Below the pieces are notes generated by a model that saw only the letters and a program-made list of their open reading frames with translations, searched no databases and was not told the DNA's origin. A program made the position numbers and the translations under genes. DNA of 64,000 bases from Chlorops oryzae (Eukaryota; Arthropoda; Insecta; Diptera; Chloropidae): assembly GCA_020466095.1 (NCBI GenBank), contig CM035807.1:104185002-104249001 (forward strand). The letters are read 5' to 3'. Positions 53,650 to 64,000 of this stretch are shown here, piece by piece (positions within the stretch are counted from its first letter, which is position 1; every line of letters starts with the position of its first letter).

Positions 53650-56600
53650 GTATGGTTTGCAAATTAGAACAAGAACTTCCAGTCATAAATTTCAGTTCAA
53701 AGTTTGAACGTGTGTTTTGATCTTATAAATTTTGTTGTTTTTTTTTTTTAAAATATTTTTTGCTTGTCATCCACTTTTTGAAGCTTAAAAACATCAACGT
53801 AAATAATATTTCAGTTTTTAATGTGCTGCAATCCCGAAATGAGTCTGCCATTTGTCACAATTTTGCCAAGTTTGACTTTGGAACGTGATTTTTTTTACAT
53901 TTTTTTTTTTTGAGAATTTTATCTAAATACATTATTCTTTGGCATGACCGTAAAGAGGAACCGTGAGCTGAGGGGAATTTTTTTCTTCATTCCTATGAGT
54001 AAAAAGTGTGGAAGTTTTAAGCAACTCAGGGCCCCTTCAATATGTTCGATTGGTATTTTGTACTTATCTGCCATTGTCAAGTCAAGGTGATAGCTCAAAA
54101 CACTTTTACTCTACTCCTGGTTGAGCTTTGTTCCATTGAAGAAAAAAAACAAAAAAAAAAAAAAAAACACTGAGATGCCTAAACTAAATAATTGTGAGAA
54201 AAAGTGGTCACGATCAAGTGAACCCCAATTGACTTCAATCTGCTGATTTATTGTAGGCAATATTTATTGCAGGCGAGAGATTTAACTTTTATTTGTTTCA
54301 AAAAAAAAAAAAGGATAGTTGAATTGCTTTCAATGTGTATTTTCAGATGAAGCCCCCCCATGAGTGTTTGAATACAAGCAATTAGGGATCAATCGAGCCC
54401 TTTAATTTTGATCAAACATTAATTCTAGGAACCATCGGCAAAAAGTTATTAAACATTTATTTATAGCACATTCTGATATTTTATCAAAAGTTACAAATGA
54501 TTAGCTCCAAAGTCCTCCGGCTTCAAGGGCGTAGCGGGAAAAAGAGTGCTTTCGTAGTGCTTTAATTGGCCACAGTGGTATATTGAATAATTATTAGAAA
54601 CTAGTCTAGTTTAGGCCTAGTTGAAGGCTGGTCCAAAAAGGACTAGCTGTAATCAGTTTTCTGAAACAATTTTAGCGCCAAAACTCGAAAAAAAATTTCA
54701 CTTATTCTATATAAAAATCTTCAATGAAATCGGGCGTCACGAATTTAATATAAGCACTACAAAAGCCATCTTTCTTTCTTTCGATAAGCCCTTGTACGGC
54801 TTAATGAGCTTTCGCTCACCAGGCCAGTTGAGTTTGAATTATTACTCATTGAATTTTGGATGTTGTAAAGATAAGAATGTTTGCTCCATGTGTTAGTAAA
54901 AAAATTATCTTTAACTCAAATGGGTACTAATTTTGGTTATGAGAAAGAGACAAACTTAAACAAAAAAATAGCAAAAAATTTTAAAAAATTCCATGAATGA
55001 GCTACAATCATTCGTAAAGAATTAATGTTAAATTATTTTCCTCTTTCAATTTTCATTTCTAATATTCAAATGAGACATTGATTTTCTAAATAATTTTATT
55101 TTCAACAGAAATTATTCAACTTAAATATCATTTCCGAGAAAAATAAAGAACCTATAATGTTTTTATTTGCACAATCTCTCATTAGATAATAATTTTATCG
55201 CATGCGATAAAGAAATAAGGTGATTCAGCCAAATAAGGCCAACGCATTTATAAGGCCCGATTTTCAGAAAACATATTTCTAGCACTCCCAGCATAATGGC
55301 ATTTTTGGCATGTTCTAAAGGGCTTATATTTGCTTCACAAAGCAAACAAAAAATAGCTTCGATTGCGTAGCTGAGTAAATATTTATCGTCCAACAAAGTC
55401 GAAAGAAGTGAAAACAACGTGCTTGATATAATTTTGCGTGAGAAACAAAAACAACGTTTTTCTAAAAGTTGTTCATAATTTTGTAAAGCCTGTGATGCCC
55501 ATACCAAAAGTCGGACTTTATTCAAAAAAAAAAAAAAAAGGTTGGGAGAAAAACCCTGGCTTTGTTGTAGTCCGAATCATAGCTGTGAAGTAGTGATTAC
55601 TAATCGTAGTCATTAGTAATTTGATTACTTTTATTCAAAAGTTGAAGTAATTGATTAAGTATGATTCTTTTCTGTTTGGCCCAATAATCCAAGAATTACG
55701 AATACAAATAATGAAATTGGAATCAGGATTACTTGCGATTACGAAAAATAATCAAAAATAATCAAAAATAATCGAAAAGGTAATCCGACTACTTTTGAAG
55801 ATTATTTTTGATTATTTTTGATTATTTCTAGGGTTTTTGTCAGTTCAACTAGGAATTTTCAGAAATTTGATTTAAAAACAAATACAAATATATATAATAC
55901 ATTTTAGTTCAAACTGCTATTCGCCTTCATTAAAACTAATTTCATTTTTCTTTCTTGTTTTTGAATAATTTGAACAGGAACAATCCTTTTTCGCTGGATT
56001 GAAGGATTGGACGATCCTTACCTTTGTATAACAGAAAGTTTTTAGTTCGTAGTCGTAATCTGTACTTTATTATACTGATTATTACATATTTCTACATTAA
56101 TAAAGAAAGCTCTTCTCATGTGAAGTCATGGGAAAATTGATATTAGGTTGCAAGAGCTCCTTATACCTACATAATTAAATAATAAGGTGACCGCTAAATA
56201 AATAGAGAAAAAAAATATGTTTGGATTCCGGCTTCCAGGGGCCAGTTGAGAGACTATTTTCTTTTGTCGGCATAGTAAATCAAGGCGAATAGCAGTTTGA
56301 AATAAATGGTTTCTTTGTTTTATCATGCATTGTTTTTTTCGTATTTTCATAGTAAAATATTTGTATTATATATATTTATATTTGTTTTTGAATCAAATTT
56401 CTGAAAATTCCTAGTTGAACTGACAAAAACCCTAGAAATAATCAAAAATAATCAAAAATAATCAAAAATATTCTTCAAAAGTAGTCGGATTACTGTTTTG
56501 ATTACTTTTGATTATTTTTGATTATTTTTCGTAATCGCAAGTAATCCTGATTCCAATTTGATTATTTGTATTCGTAATCAATTACTTACCAGAAAAATCT

Positions 56601-59600
56601 CATATAAGGATTATATAATCATTATAATTCCTCTTAAAATGTAATTTAATTGATTACTAATCGTAATCGCAATTTCACAGCTATGGTCCGAATAAAACGT
56701 TGCGGAAGAAATTATATTGAGTGGTCTTAATAAGGCCCACCTTGCAACTGATTCTTCAGAAAAAAAACTTTTTCGGAGGCCCTAAATGGACGTTAATATA
56801 CCAAGTAGTTAAAAACAATGAGAAAGAAGGCCTTTCACTGCAATGGGCAGCAAGTTAACAAATTTATTATCGATAATGCTTTGTACCTGCACTTGAATAT
56901 ACAACGTTGTGTTTTAATAATATTATTTTATATAAGAAGAGCTATGCAGAATATTTATTTTAATTTTTGATCTCAAACAACATTTACAATAGGGGTCTTC
57001 CCTTAAACGTGTATTTGCGTCGAAAACTTCGAAAAATCGTAAATCAAGAAGGCTTAGAAATTAATGAACGAAATTTTGTATGAAAAATTTTACACTTTTA
57101 CGATTTTTCAATCTTTTCACTTTTAAGGGAATACCCTAAATGAAATCAGATAAAAGTTTTATATTTTTCTTTATTTTTTCGCACGTTTTTGAGAGCAATC
57201 AACATTGGGCCTTATTTAGACATGGGGTTTGCTAATATGGCAAAAAAAGGACAATTTCTAATATGTCTCAAATGAATACTTTTAAACACTTTTTTGTACT
57301 TTTTTTTTTACATTTTCGGATAAAGAAAAGGTTAAATAAAAGGGACTAAGATCCAAACTCTCTCTAAGTTTAACCAATTTTCGCCACTGTGGCAAAACCC
57401 GTTAGCATGGCCTTATTTGGGTAAGTTACCTTACAATGTAAGTGCTTTTCCATGCAATTTTCAAACTGATCCGTGTCCAAGTTTCGAGTGCATTTGCACT
57501 TAAAGCTATAAAAACCATTGAAAGTCCAAATGGACTTCTAGTTTACATTTAAAAATGACGATCGCGACAGAGAAATCTTTTGTTTTAATTAAATAAATTA
57601 ACCCGTGAGGCCAGCGTTCGCCAAGTTTGAGTCACAATTTCAATTGTGATCTCGTTCGTCTGAACCATTGAAGGCAAACTTTCAATTTCATCTTTGTGTG
57701 GAGTTAATTGAAATGGGTCTGAATGCAGTTCGGTGTTGTTGTGTGCATTGTTGTTTTTATTTCTCGACAATGTTGGGAACATTGAACATAAGCTTGAGTG
57801 CCTGTGAACTGAAATGAGCTCTTTCAACGCGAACAATGATCGAGATGATGCAAAGCTGGTCAAAGACTTTTGACTGTATCCCAAAAAGTTTGACTCTTGA
57901 GGGGGTCTTCTCATTGAAAACCCGGTTTTTGGACCCTTTTTAAAAAAATTCTTATTTGAAAACGCAAAGAATAATTGAAAACTTTTTTTATTTATTGTAT
58001 AATATTACAAAAGGTTCAAGTAAATTAAAAAAATTTTTTTGCCTCGATACGTGGGCTGTTCAAAAAGTAATGAGACTTCAAAGTTGGTGGTGAAAAAAAG
58101 GTGCCGTCACGGCGGCCACGATTCCGGGTCTCCGGAGCGTCCGAAATGGAATAAAAAAACGGGGTTATAATCAGTATAGATGTAATTCTCGGGTGAACCT
58201 CAAGCTTAATTTTGTGATTTTTTTTGACAAAATGGCGGCCATTCAAAAAAAAATTTCAATTTCGGGCTTTTTTTTGTAGTTTAGTGTAAAAAAAAAATAG
58301 TAAAAAATTTTTAAAAATTATGGTCGAGGTTCACCCGAGAATGGTGACAATTCTGCGTCGATTCCACTTTGTTTCATGAAAATCGGTTCAGTTGAACTGG
58401 AGATATCATGGCCGCCAGTTCGAAAAACGTGGTTTCGAGATAAACGCGTTTAAAGTTTGAAGCAACACAAAAATTACTCGTTTTAGCGCAGATCTTGCTC
58501 GACAAAGAAGGCTATATCCTCTAAACTATTTCGAATTTCAAAAAATCCTTTTAGGGGCATATTCACAACTACCCAAGCTATAAATAAATGCAAAAAAAAA
58601 AGTCAAAAAAAAGTTGCTCAATGAGAAGACCCTCTTAACGCAATCAAAAAAAAAAAATATATATATACATACATATACTTCAACCCTTTTGTTATTTAAA
58701 AGCGACAATTCGATTAATAATAATCACTCTTAAAATTGTTGAGAGCTTTTTGGCCACCTGTTGGGCACTTGCCAGAACAAACATTCCTCGAGCGATAAGA
58801 TTTTCGAGGCGATTCAATGGAAAAAAGCAGCTACCAACGTGATTATTTATTCTTTCGTTTTTCGTAGTTCGATCAAATTTATGGCTGTTATTAAGGACTT
58901 CGATTGCGATAAGCTTTCATGTTTAAATCATGCGTTTCAATTGAGAAACAAAGTACAAGCAACAATGTTGCTTTAATAGACCCGAGATTATCCCGCATAA
59001 ACGGGCGGGCGGTTTAGGAGTTTATCACTACTTTATCGCTAGCAACAGACTGGGCAATCAAAATTTAATATTTCTATCAATAAGCACATGTCAGTCAAGA
59101 AGTACAGTGACTTTTATTCTCAAGAATTTACTTGAAATACCAATTTTTTAATTTTTATACATTTTAAATGTCCCGCGAGGGAACCGTCCTTGGACGGTTA
59201 CGGGTATGGTGCACCCGCGGACCCTAGCCAAACTTAGCATTAAGTTGATTGGGTATTGGATCAAATTGGTAGCATATTCGATATTTTTTATGGCAGTAGT
59301 ATATCATGACTTAAATTTATATTTAAACAGCGGGGATCAGGAGACCCACGGCTGGTAAAATCGTACCTGCTCTTTGGGAAGGCCCGGTTGTGGAAGTCTC
59401 GGTGTGACTGTGGTTAATTATGAGGAGAAGATGGCCCGAATCTTGACCAAAGATTTCAACAATGTCAATATACACTTTAAGCCTCTGCAGCTGCGGTCGT
59501 TGCCTGAGAGACCCCGAAAAACAGAAAATATTTTGATCGTCTGAAGTTACGATCTTTGCGCTCTCTTAACAAAATTCCATTTATCTAAAATTTTCACTTT

Positions 59601-62600
59601 TTTCGCTTGAAAACTATTTACCCTTATAAGAAGTAAGGCCAAGAACACGCCAGTCAGGCATTTCAAGAGGCAAATCAGTTTAGAGATGAGATGTTTGTTA
59701 GACCCTACGTCAGTTATGATGTCCATGTTAGCTGATAAAATTAGTATGCTGAGCATCCAGCAGGTTAGGGTGGCTGCCCCCTTTATGAGCGACTCACTTA
59801 GGCCGCATATGGCCCCGTTGTGATACCGCGAGGGAAGGCATGCCTACCTAGGTACCCATTTGGTGAAGCCAATCAGACTCATGTAAGAAGCGAGCTATGT
59901 CCCTTATTCGAATAGATGATATCTCGGGGAGGGAGGTGAGGAAGAAAGAGCTGTGTGTCCTGGATCTTCTCCTCGCCCAAACGGTGGCACCGATTCTTTG
60001 TCTTCTTCAAATCTGCAACTTCCACAGAGGTCGTTGGAGGGAACACCAAAGCGTCCGGCGTGTCTTCCTATTAGAAAGTGTCCTGTGATAATGAAGAACG
60101 TTCGTCTTAGGTCTGTGCGGCCTAGGGCAAAGAGTTGATTGGTCCTATGCGCACCTGATAATAATATCTCAAAGTTCGTTCTTATTTGAAAATAATGGCG
60201 TGTCGAATTGTTAAATTCTCCCCTTAAGACAATATTATTTTCATCACTTCAATTCAAATTAATGGAATGTCCTTTTTTTTTAGAAACAAAAAACATTTTA
60301 AATGGAATAACGGGCCATTTTCGTTCTGGCGAATTAAGCGCTATAATTGGACCCTCGGGCGCTGGGAAGAGTACGCTACTAAACATTCTCTCCGCGTACA
60401 CGTAAGGCCATTAAGGGAATACAAATTCTGAGAGGAGACTATTTCAAGCAAAATCCATTTCAGGTCCTTCGGTTATGAAGGAGATGTTACCATAAATGGA
60501 ACTCTACGTGATATTAAAGCATTTAAGCCCAATAGTGCATTCATAGCCCAAGACACAAGTCTTCAGCCGTTTCTAACTGTAAAGGAGGCAATGCATTTTG
60601 CTGCGAATCTTAAAATCGGTGTACACATGACAGCCGATGAGAGGAGGGAGCGTGTAAGTGTTCCCAAAAAAAAAAAAAATTATTTAATGAATTTATTTAC
60701 CGACTTGTAATTCTTATAATCCGGTATTCGATATTCTCCAGGTTCGTAAAATTTTGGAAGCGATCGGAATGTATGAGAACCGGCATACATATACTGGGAA
60801 TCTATCTGGAGGTCAGAAGAAGCGTTTGGGTATTGCATTGGAGTTGGTAAATAATCCGCCGGTTTTAATACTGGACGAGCCAACAACGGGTCTGGATAGT
60901 TCGATAGCAAATCAAGTGGTTTCTCTATTAAAAAAATTAGCCATGGAAGGACGAACCGTTATCTGCACCATTCATCAAGCAAGTGCACTCTCCTTCAAGA
61001 TGTTCGATCAACTATACGCAATCGCCGAAGGACAATGCATTTACGCTGGTGGCTCTCAAAATTTAGTGCCATATCTATCGGAAGTTGGTTTGGACTGCCC
61101 GGCTTCTTACAATCCCGGTGACTTTCGTAAGTACCTACAGGAGAGAAGCGAGAATGAGAAAGAGAGAATTAATATTGAAAACTTCACCTTGTTCGATTCC
61201 AGTTATGGAAATTGCAACGCATGATTATGGCCCACAAAATCATAAGCTCGCTGAGAAAATATGCAATGGGCGCAATGATAGCTACCGACAAGATAAAGCT
61301 GCCAAGTTAGATCAAATGGAGGCCATACGTAAAGTAGGTGGGTACACTAAAAATTCCTCAAAGTCCCCAATATATTAATATATATATGTGCCTCGAAACT
61401 GTGAAAGGTAATCGGAGCACCTGTTTGTTACTCGAATGTTTGGAAAACACTTTTCACCTGAACTGAGCCATTTGAACGTTTATTTGATTTAACTTTTTAT
61501 TTATATTTTTTGCTTATTTAATTCATTTAATTAACTTGTACGTAAGGTTGTTTTAAATGCTCTTAAGCCCATTAATAACCCATAAAAACTTTTTATTTCT
61601 GCCTCAAATTTCTCACTTAGTTTAAGAAATTTCTGAAATCGATTAGCTATCGGAGAAGTCGTTGAATAGCAGTAATCTCTATTCCCATATAAACAATAGG
61701 AATATATAAAGAAGCTTATTCTTTGACTGGGACAAGGAACATTTGTGATGTTTCTGGACTGAGTTCCTCAGGAATATTTTTTTTTTTCTTTAGCTATACC
61801 TACACCTAATAAATGTTGCCTTTACTTTTTGAAATGCCCACATTCTTTTATTTAAAAAATTTTAGTACAAAAAAATACTAATCTCTATTCCAGATAAATT
61901 GATGGCCTCTGGATTACTGACTCCCGTGACAACACCAGTGCTCTCTTCATCACAAACCGATCAATACAATTATAATCTTCATGCCAGCGAACGAAAAACC
62001 AGAAAGAAAGTGTTGACACCTATACGCGAAATGTCCTCTCGAATATGGGATAGCCAGGGCAATGGTCTTGAACTCGAAAGTGGAACCAAGGGAAAAGAGG
62101 AACAAACACCGACCAATGACTGCGGTAAAGCTAAGAAACCAAAACTAGAATTAGATCCAACGAATCTATGCAGACGAGAGCAAATCTATGCAACACCATT
62201 CCACCGGCAATTGGGAATTTTGCTTGTTCGGACATTTTTGATAATGTGGCGGGATAGATCGATAACGACACTTCGTTTCTCTGTGCATTTCATTACGGCC
62301 CTACTGATCGGTTGTCTCTATTATGGAATCGGGAATGAAGCCGAGAACGCTTTGAATAATTTCCGTTATGCATTTTATACGATTATGTTCATTATGTTTT
62401 GTGCCTTTTCGGCTATATTAGTGAAATGTGCGTGGTCAATTGTATGGAGGACTCTTTTGCATAGTTGTTATAATGCTTTTCTTTACAGTTCCTCTGGAAT
62501 ATCCCATCGTTTCCAGGGAGCATTTCAATCGCTGGTATTCATTACGAGCCTATTACTTTGCGATCACTTTAGCTGACCTACCAATACAGTTGATCTGTAC

Positions 62601-63160
62601 TGCTTTATTCATTATAACTACCTATTTCCTAACGGATCAACCACACGAACCAATACGGCTGGCACTGTTTAGTTTGATGGTATTCCTGACGGCGCTGGTT
62701 GCCCAAAGTGTAGGTCTAACTGTCGGTGCATCGTTGAGTGTTCAGGTGAGTTGTGGTGTCCTGTGACGGAAAAGTTCTATTCATCTAATGGTGTATTAAA
62801 TAAATTCGTTCACAGCTCGGCGCCATATTCGGACCATTCTTCATCTGCCCGTTTATTATATTCTCCGGTTTCTTTTTACAAGAACGTCATGCACCCAAAT
62901 ATTTGGCATTTTTGTTTCGTGGTTCATTTTTTAAATATAGTCTGGATGGTACTATGCTCGCGCTCTTCGGTTACGATCGACCGAAATTGCCATGTAACAG
63001 CTTCTATTGTCATTACTCCAGGCCGAAAATCTTTCTCAAAGAGATGGATATGGCAAATGCAAATTACGAAATATCAGTGGTTTTTTTAGTTTCCACATTT
63101 TTATTGCTAAGAATAATAGCCTTCTATATTATATCCTTCCGATTGAGATTATTTAGATGA
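53097..63160 (+). CDS. ABCG1/ABCG4-like half-transporter, gene 2 (8 coding exons, disrupted first exon)
   Basis: Coding exons: 53097-53649, 60284-60401, 60464-60653, 60742-61126, 61203-61337, 61894-62427, 62489-62745, 62816-63160. Junctions are GT-AG and in phase; the nominal sum is 2517 nt (838 aa). From exon 2 on the frame is intact: Walker A GPSGAGKS (nominal 207-214), Q-loop AFIAQD, signature LSGGQ (308-312), Walker B VLILDE, D-loop GLDSS, switch His in CTIHQASA (Ala where gene 1 has Pro), a long linker, and six membrane segments with a Cys-bearing loop ([10 protein letters not shown]). Exon 1 carries TGA at 53454-53456 in the frame of the ATG. Fly-like protein continues in shifted frames before returning to the original frame at [16 protein letters not shown]. 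So either the exon has sequence or assembly indels, a retained cryptic intron exists, or the gene is damaged. It is a tandem paralogue of gene 1. Role by family: membrane half-transporter for lipids or other hydrophobic compounds, acting as a dimer. Confidence 0.88.
54528..54785. mobile_element. Diverged, deleted relative of the 19938-20486 fold-back element
   Basis: Shares CAAGGGCGTAGCGG-like start, GAGTGCTTTCGTAGTGCTTT, TTGGCCACAGTGGTATATTG, GGTCCAAAAAGGACTAG and TTTTAGCGCCAAAA with the element in gene 1 intron 1. The right arm is shortened to TATAAGCACTACAAAAGCC. Confidence 0.6.
55578..56685. mobile_element. 1108-bp hAT-like fold-back element
   Basis: The ends are CATAGCTGTGAAG and TTTCACAGCTATG, flanked by a perfect 8-bp duplication GTCCGAAT (55570-55577 and 56686-56693). 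Arms of several hundred bp pair across the element: AATAATCAAAAATAATC tracts, CTAGGGTTTTTGTCAGTTCA and AAAATTCCTAGTTGAACTGA are mirrored. No open frame was seen. Confidence 0.88.
56991..57137. mobile_element. 147-bp miniature element, AGGGGTCTTCCCTTAAA ends
   Basis: AGGGGTCTTCCCTTAAACG and the right end TTTTAAGGGAATACCCT are inverted copies. Inner AAATCGTAAA and TTTTACGATTT also pair. It is short and non-coding. Confidence 0.55.
57903..58632. mobile_element. 730-bp element, GGGTCTTCTCATTGA ends
   Basis: GGGTCTTCTCATTGA at 57903 and TCAATGAGAAGACCC ending 58632 are perfect 15-bp inverted ends. Inside are TTCACCCGAGAAT words in both orientations and GGGCTGTTCAAAAAGTAATG, a phrase that resembles some mariner ends. 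There is no intact frame. Confidence 0.55.
59750..60150 (-). pseudogene. LINE (non-LTR retrotransposon) 3' end: ORF2 C-terminus plus 3' UTR
   Basis: On the minus strand: [20 protein letters not shown] followed by [14 protein letters not shown], a Cys-rich motif typical of the ORF2 C-terminus of Jockey/I/R1-like LINEs. After a frame change comes [20 protein letters not shown] to a stop near 59855. The 3' UTR then reads GGTATCACAACGGGGCC, GCGGCCTAAGTGAGTC and GGGGGCAGCCACCCTAACCT. The copy is 5'-truncated and frame-damaged. Its 3' end is shared with the SINEs of this window. Confidence 0.72.
60284..60401 (+). CDS. ABCG gene 2, exon 2 (Walker A)
   Basis: Acceptor TTTTTTTTAG, donor AC|GTAAGG, phase 1 in and phase 2 out, 118 nt, exactly as long as gene 1 exon 2. 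Encodes [20 protein letters not shown] then [14 protein letters not shown]. Confidence 0.95.
60464..60653 (+). CDS. ABCG gene 2, exon 3 (Q-loop)
   Basis: The preceding intron is only 62 bp. Encodes [20 protein letters not shown], then [17 protein letters not shown]. Donor CGT|GTAAGT. Confidence 0.95.
60742..61126 (+). CDS. ABCG gene 2, exon 4 (signature, Walker B, D- and H-loops)
   Basis: This single exon corresponds to exons 4 and 5 of gene 1; the intron that splits PTT|GLDSS there is absent here. Encodes [29 protein letters not shown] and [17 protein letters not shown]. Donor C|GTAAGT follows GDF at the same position as in gene 1. Confidence 0.95.
61203..61337 (+). CDS. ABCG gene 2, exon 5 (linker)
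   Basis: Acceptor GATTCCAG. The donor must be after AAAGTAG (G|GTGGGT), because splicing at the nearer AAA|GTAGGT would give a stop three codons into exon 6. Encodes [20 protein letters not shown] and [17 protein letters not shown]. Confidence 0.85.
61338..61893. other. Intron 5 of ABCG gene 2
   Basis: 556 bp, AT-rich. No repeat or exon was recognised. Confidence 0.6.
61894..62427 (+). CDS. ABCG gene 2, exon 6 (linker end, segments 1-2)
   Basis: Acceptor CTATTCCAG, donor T|GTGCGT. A Ser/Thr-rich linker is followed by [40 protein letters not shown] and [17 protein letters not shown]. Confidence 0.93.
62489..62745 (+). CDS. ABCG gene 2, exon 7 (segments 3-4)
   Basis: The preceding intron is 61 bp. 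The joined codon gives [20 protein letters not shown], then LIGxT-type helices ending [16 protein letters not shown]. Donor CAG|GTGAGT. It equals gene 1 exons 9 plus 10 without the intron between them. Confidence 0.95.
62816..63160 (+). CDS. ABCG gene 2, exon 8 (segments 5-6, stop)
   Basis: Acceptor TTCACAG. Encodes [20 protein letters not shown], a loop with [17 protein letters not shown] and the last helix [22 protein letters not shown] at 63158-63160. Confidence 0.95.
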   Translation, partial: LGAIFGPFFICPFIIFSGFFLQERHAPKYLAFLFRGSFFKYSLDGTMLALFGYDRPKLPCNSFYCHYSRPKIFLKEMDMANANYEISVVFLVSTFLLLRIIAFYIISFRLRLFR

Positions 63161-63726
63161 GTTAGCCATTTTCGTATAGACTTTGTTCCCCCCCCTAAGG
63201 TAATGAAAAATCATTCCATGGGCCGAATGTAATTACCGATGAGCTCTTAGAGCTCTTTACAATAAGTTGATTTTAATTTATATGAGAGTATTTTTGTTGA
63301 ACCCATGGACTCGTTGAATGAAGAGCATGGGACTAGTTCAGAAGAGAAAATGAAAAAAAAAAAAAAATTAATTTCATGTACCGCATAAAATATCTTCCAT
63401 GAGTTAAAGAAAGTAGAACTTTTCCTTAAAAAATAATGAAAGTAATTATTGAATTTTCGTGCCAAAGTTATAAACAATATTATAGGAATAAGTTTAACAC
63501 TTTGGGATTTTTGTTCCATTTTTTTTTTATTATTATTATAATTTTTTTCTTTTTTTTTTTGTTTCGTACGGGTTTGCTTATTATTTTGTATTCGTTCACA
63601 TGGGAATAAAATGTGATATTTGTATAAAGCGTTGATAAGAATTCTAAACGTATCATCACACACATACATACACACATAGACTATGTAATATTGTACATCG
63701 TATTGTAGTTTAGTTTACACTTTTTA

Positions 63727-63732
63727 AATAAA
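63727..63732 (+). terminator. Candidate polyadenylation signal, ABCG gene 2
   Basis: AATAAA in TTTTTAAATAAATTTTTC, 567 nt after the stop. Another AATAAA lies at about 63605. No splice or gene signal intervenes. Confidence 0.4.
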
Positions 63733-63773
63733 TTTTTCAAAAAATGAATGATATTTTTATTATCCCAGCAACA

Positions 63774-64000
63774 GCAACAGTGTCTACCGCCTACAAAGTA
63801 TACGAGACTGTAAGCGACCTAAATATAAATAGCTACAAAGTATACGAGATTGTAGGCGACCTGCCTACCAAAAGCTGGCTTTATGTGGGGGTGGTAGGCG
63901 TTCACTCTACAAAACAGCCACGCTCGAACAACAGTATACTAGGATGGTATATGAGGTCGCATGCATTACCGCCTACGGCCTACGAAATGCGTTGCGGTTC
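63774..64000. mobile_element. CCCAGC miniature element, truncated by window end
   Basis: From CCCAGCAACAGCAACAG on, it follows the 51499-51763 element (CTACCGCCTACAAAGTATAC, GTAGGCGACCTGCCTACC, ACGAAATGCGTTGCGG). The right end lies beyond the window. Confidence 0.7.

Larger units (their letters stand above)
53650..60283. other. Intron 1 of ABCG gene 2 (6.6 kb)
   Basis: Filled with repeats: 54528-54785, 55578-56685, 56991-57137, 57903-58632 and the LINE end 59750-60150. Frames at 54621, 55163 (minus), 57585 (minus) and 58025 (minus) show no exon signals. Confidence 0.6.

Noticed and set aside
61331..61337. Donor AAA|GTAGGT for ABCG gene 2 exon 5
   Set aside because: It would put a stop three codons into exon 6; the donor four bases later (G|GTGGGT) keeps the frame.

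Overview
This is an AT-rich, intron- and transposon-rich animal genome segment, almost certainly from a higher fly (Diptera, Schizophora; the style fits a tephritid fruit fly, but the species cannot be fixed from the sequence). The evidence is two spliced ABCG-type transporter genes with GT-AG introns of insect size, a mariner element, many short inverted-repeat elements, tRNA-derived SINEs and abundant CATA/TATG simple repeats. No bacterial gene, operon, CRISPR array, rRNA gene or functional tRNA gene was seen.

Layout. 1-19.3 kb has no recognisable coding exon. It holds nested DNA-transposon remnants (hAT-, piggyBac- and pogo-like), several tRNA-derived SINEs and a possible 5' UTR exon near 4.2-4.6 kb. 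19.35-38.41 kb is ABCG gene 1 (plus strand, 11 coding exons, 736 aa, complete open frame). Its introns carry hAT-like miniature elements, a SINE, a 1288-bp mariner, a 1.1-kb CAT/CAC-rich tract, a 0.6-kb GGAAA array and a LINE relic. 38.4-53.1 kb is the spacer between the two transporters. It holds a pogo-like miniature element, a 4-kb fold-back structure made of five ~550-bp palindromes repeating every ~720 bp, a three-copy ~497-bp tandem repeat, a candidate two-exon gene for a 94-aa single-pass membrane protein (46232-46587), a SINE and further miniature elements. 53.1-63.16 kb is ABCG gene 2 (plus strand, 8 coding exons, nominally 838 aa). Its first coding exon is disrupted by an in-frame stop and apparent frame changes. 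Its 6.6-kb first intron carries more miniature elements and the 3' end of a LINE.

How the parts relate. The two transporter genes are tandem paralogues of the ABCG1/ABCG4-like half-transporter group: one nucleotide-binding domain followed by six membrane segments, working as dimers to move lipids or other hydrophobic compounds. Several introns sit at identical positions and phases, which supports an origin by tandem duplication. The SINEs at 7.1, 27.0 and 47.1 kb share their 3' end with the LINE fragment at 59.8-60.15 kb, which points to a SINE-LINE partnership visible inside this one window.
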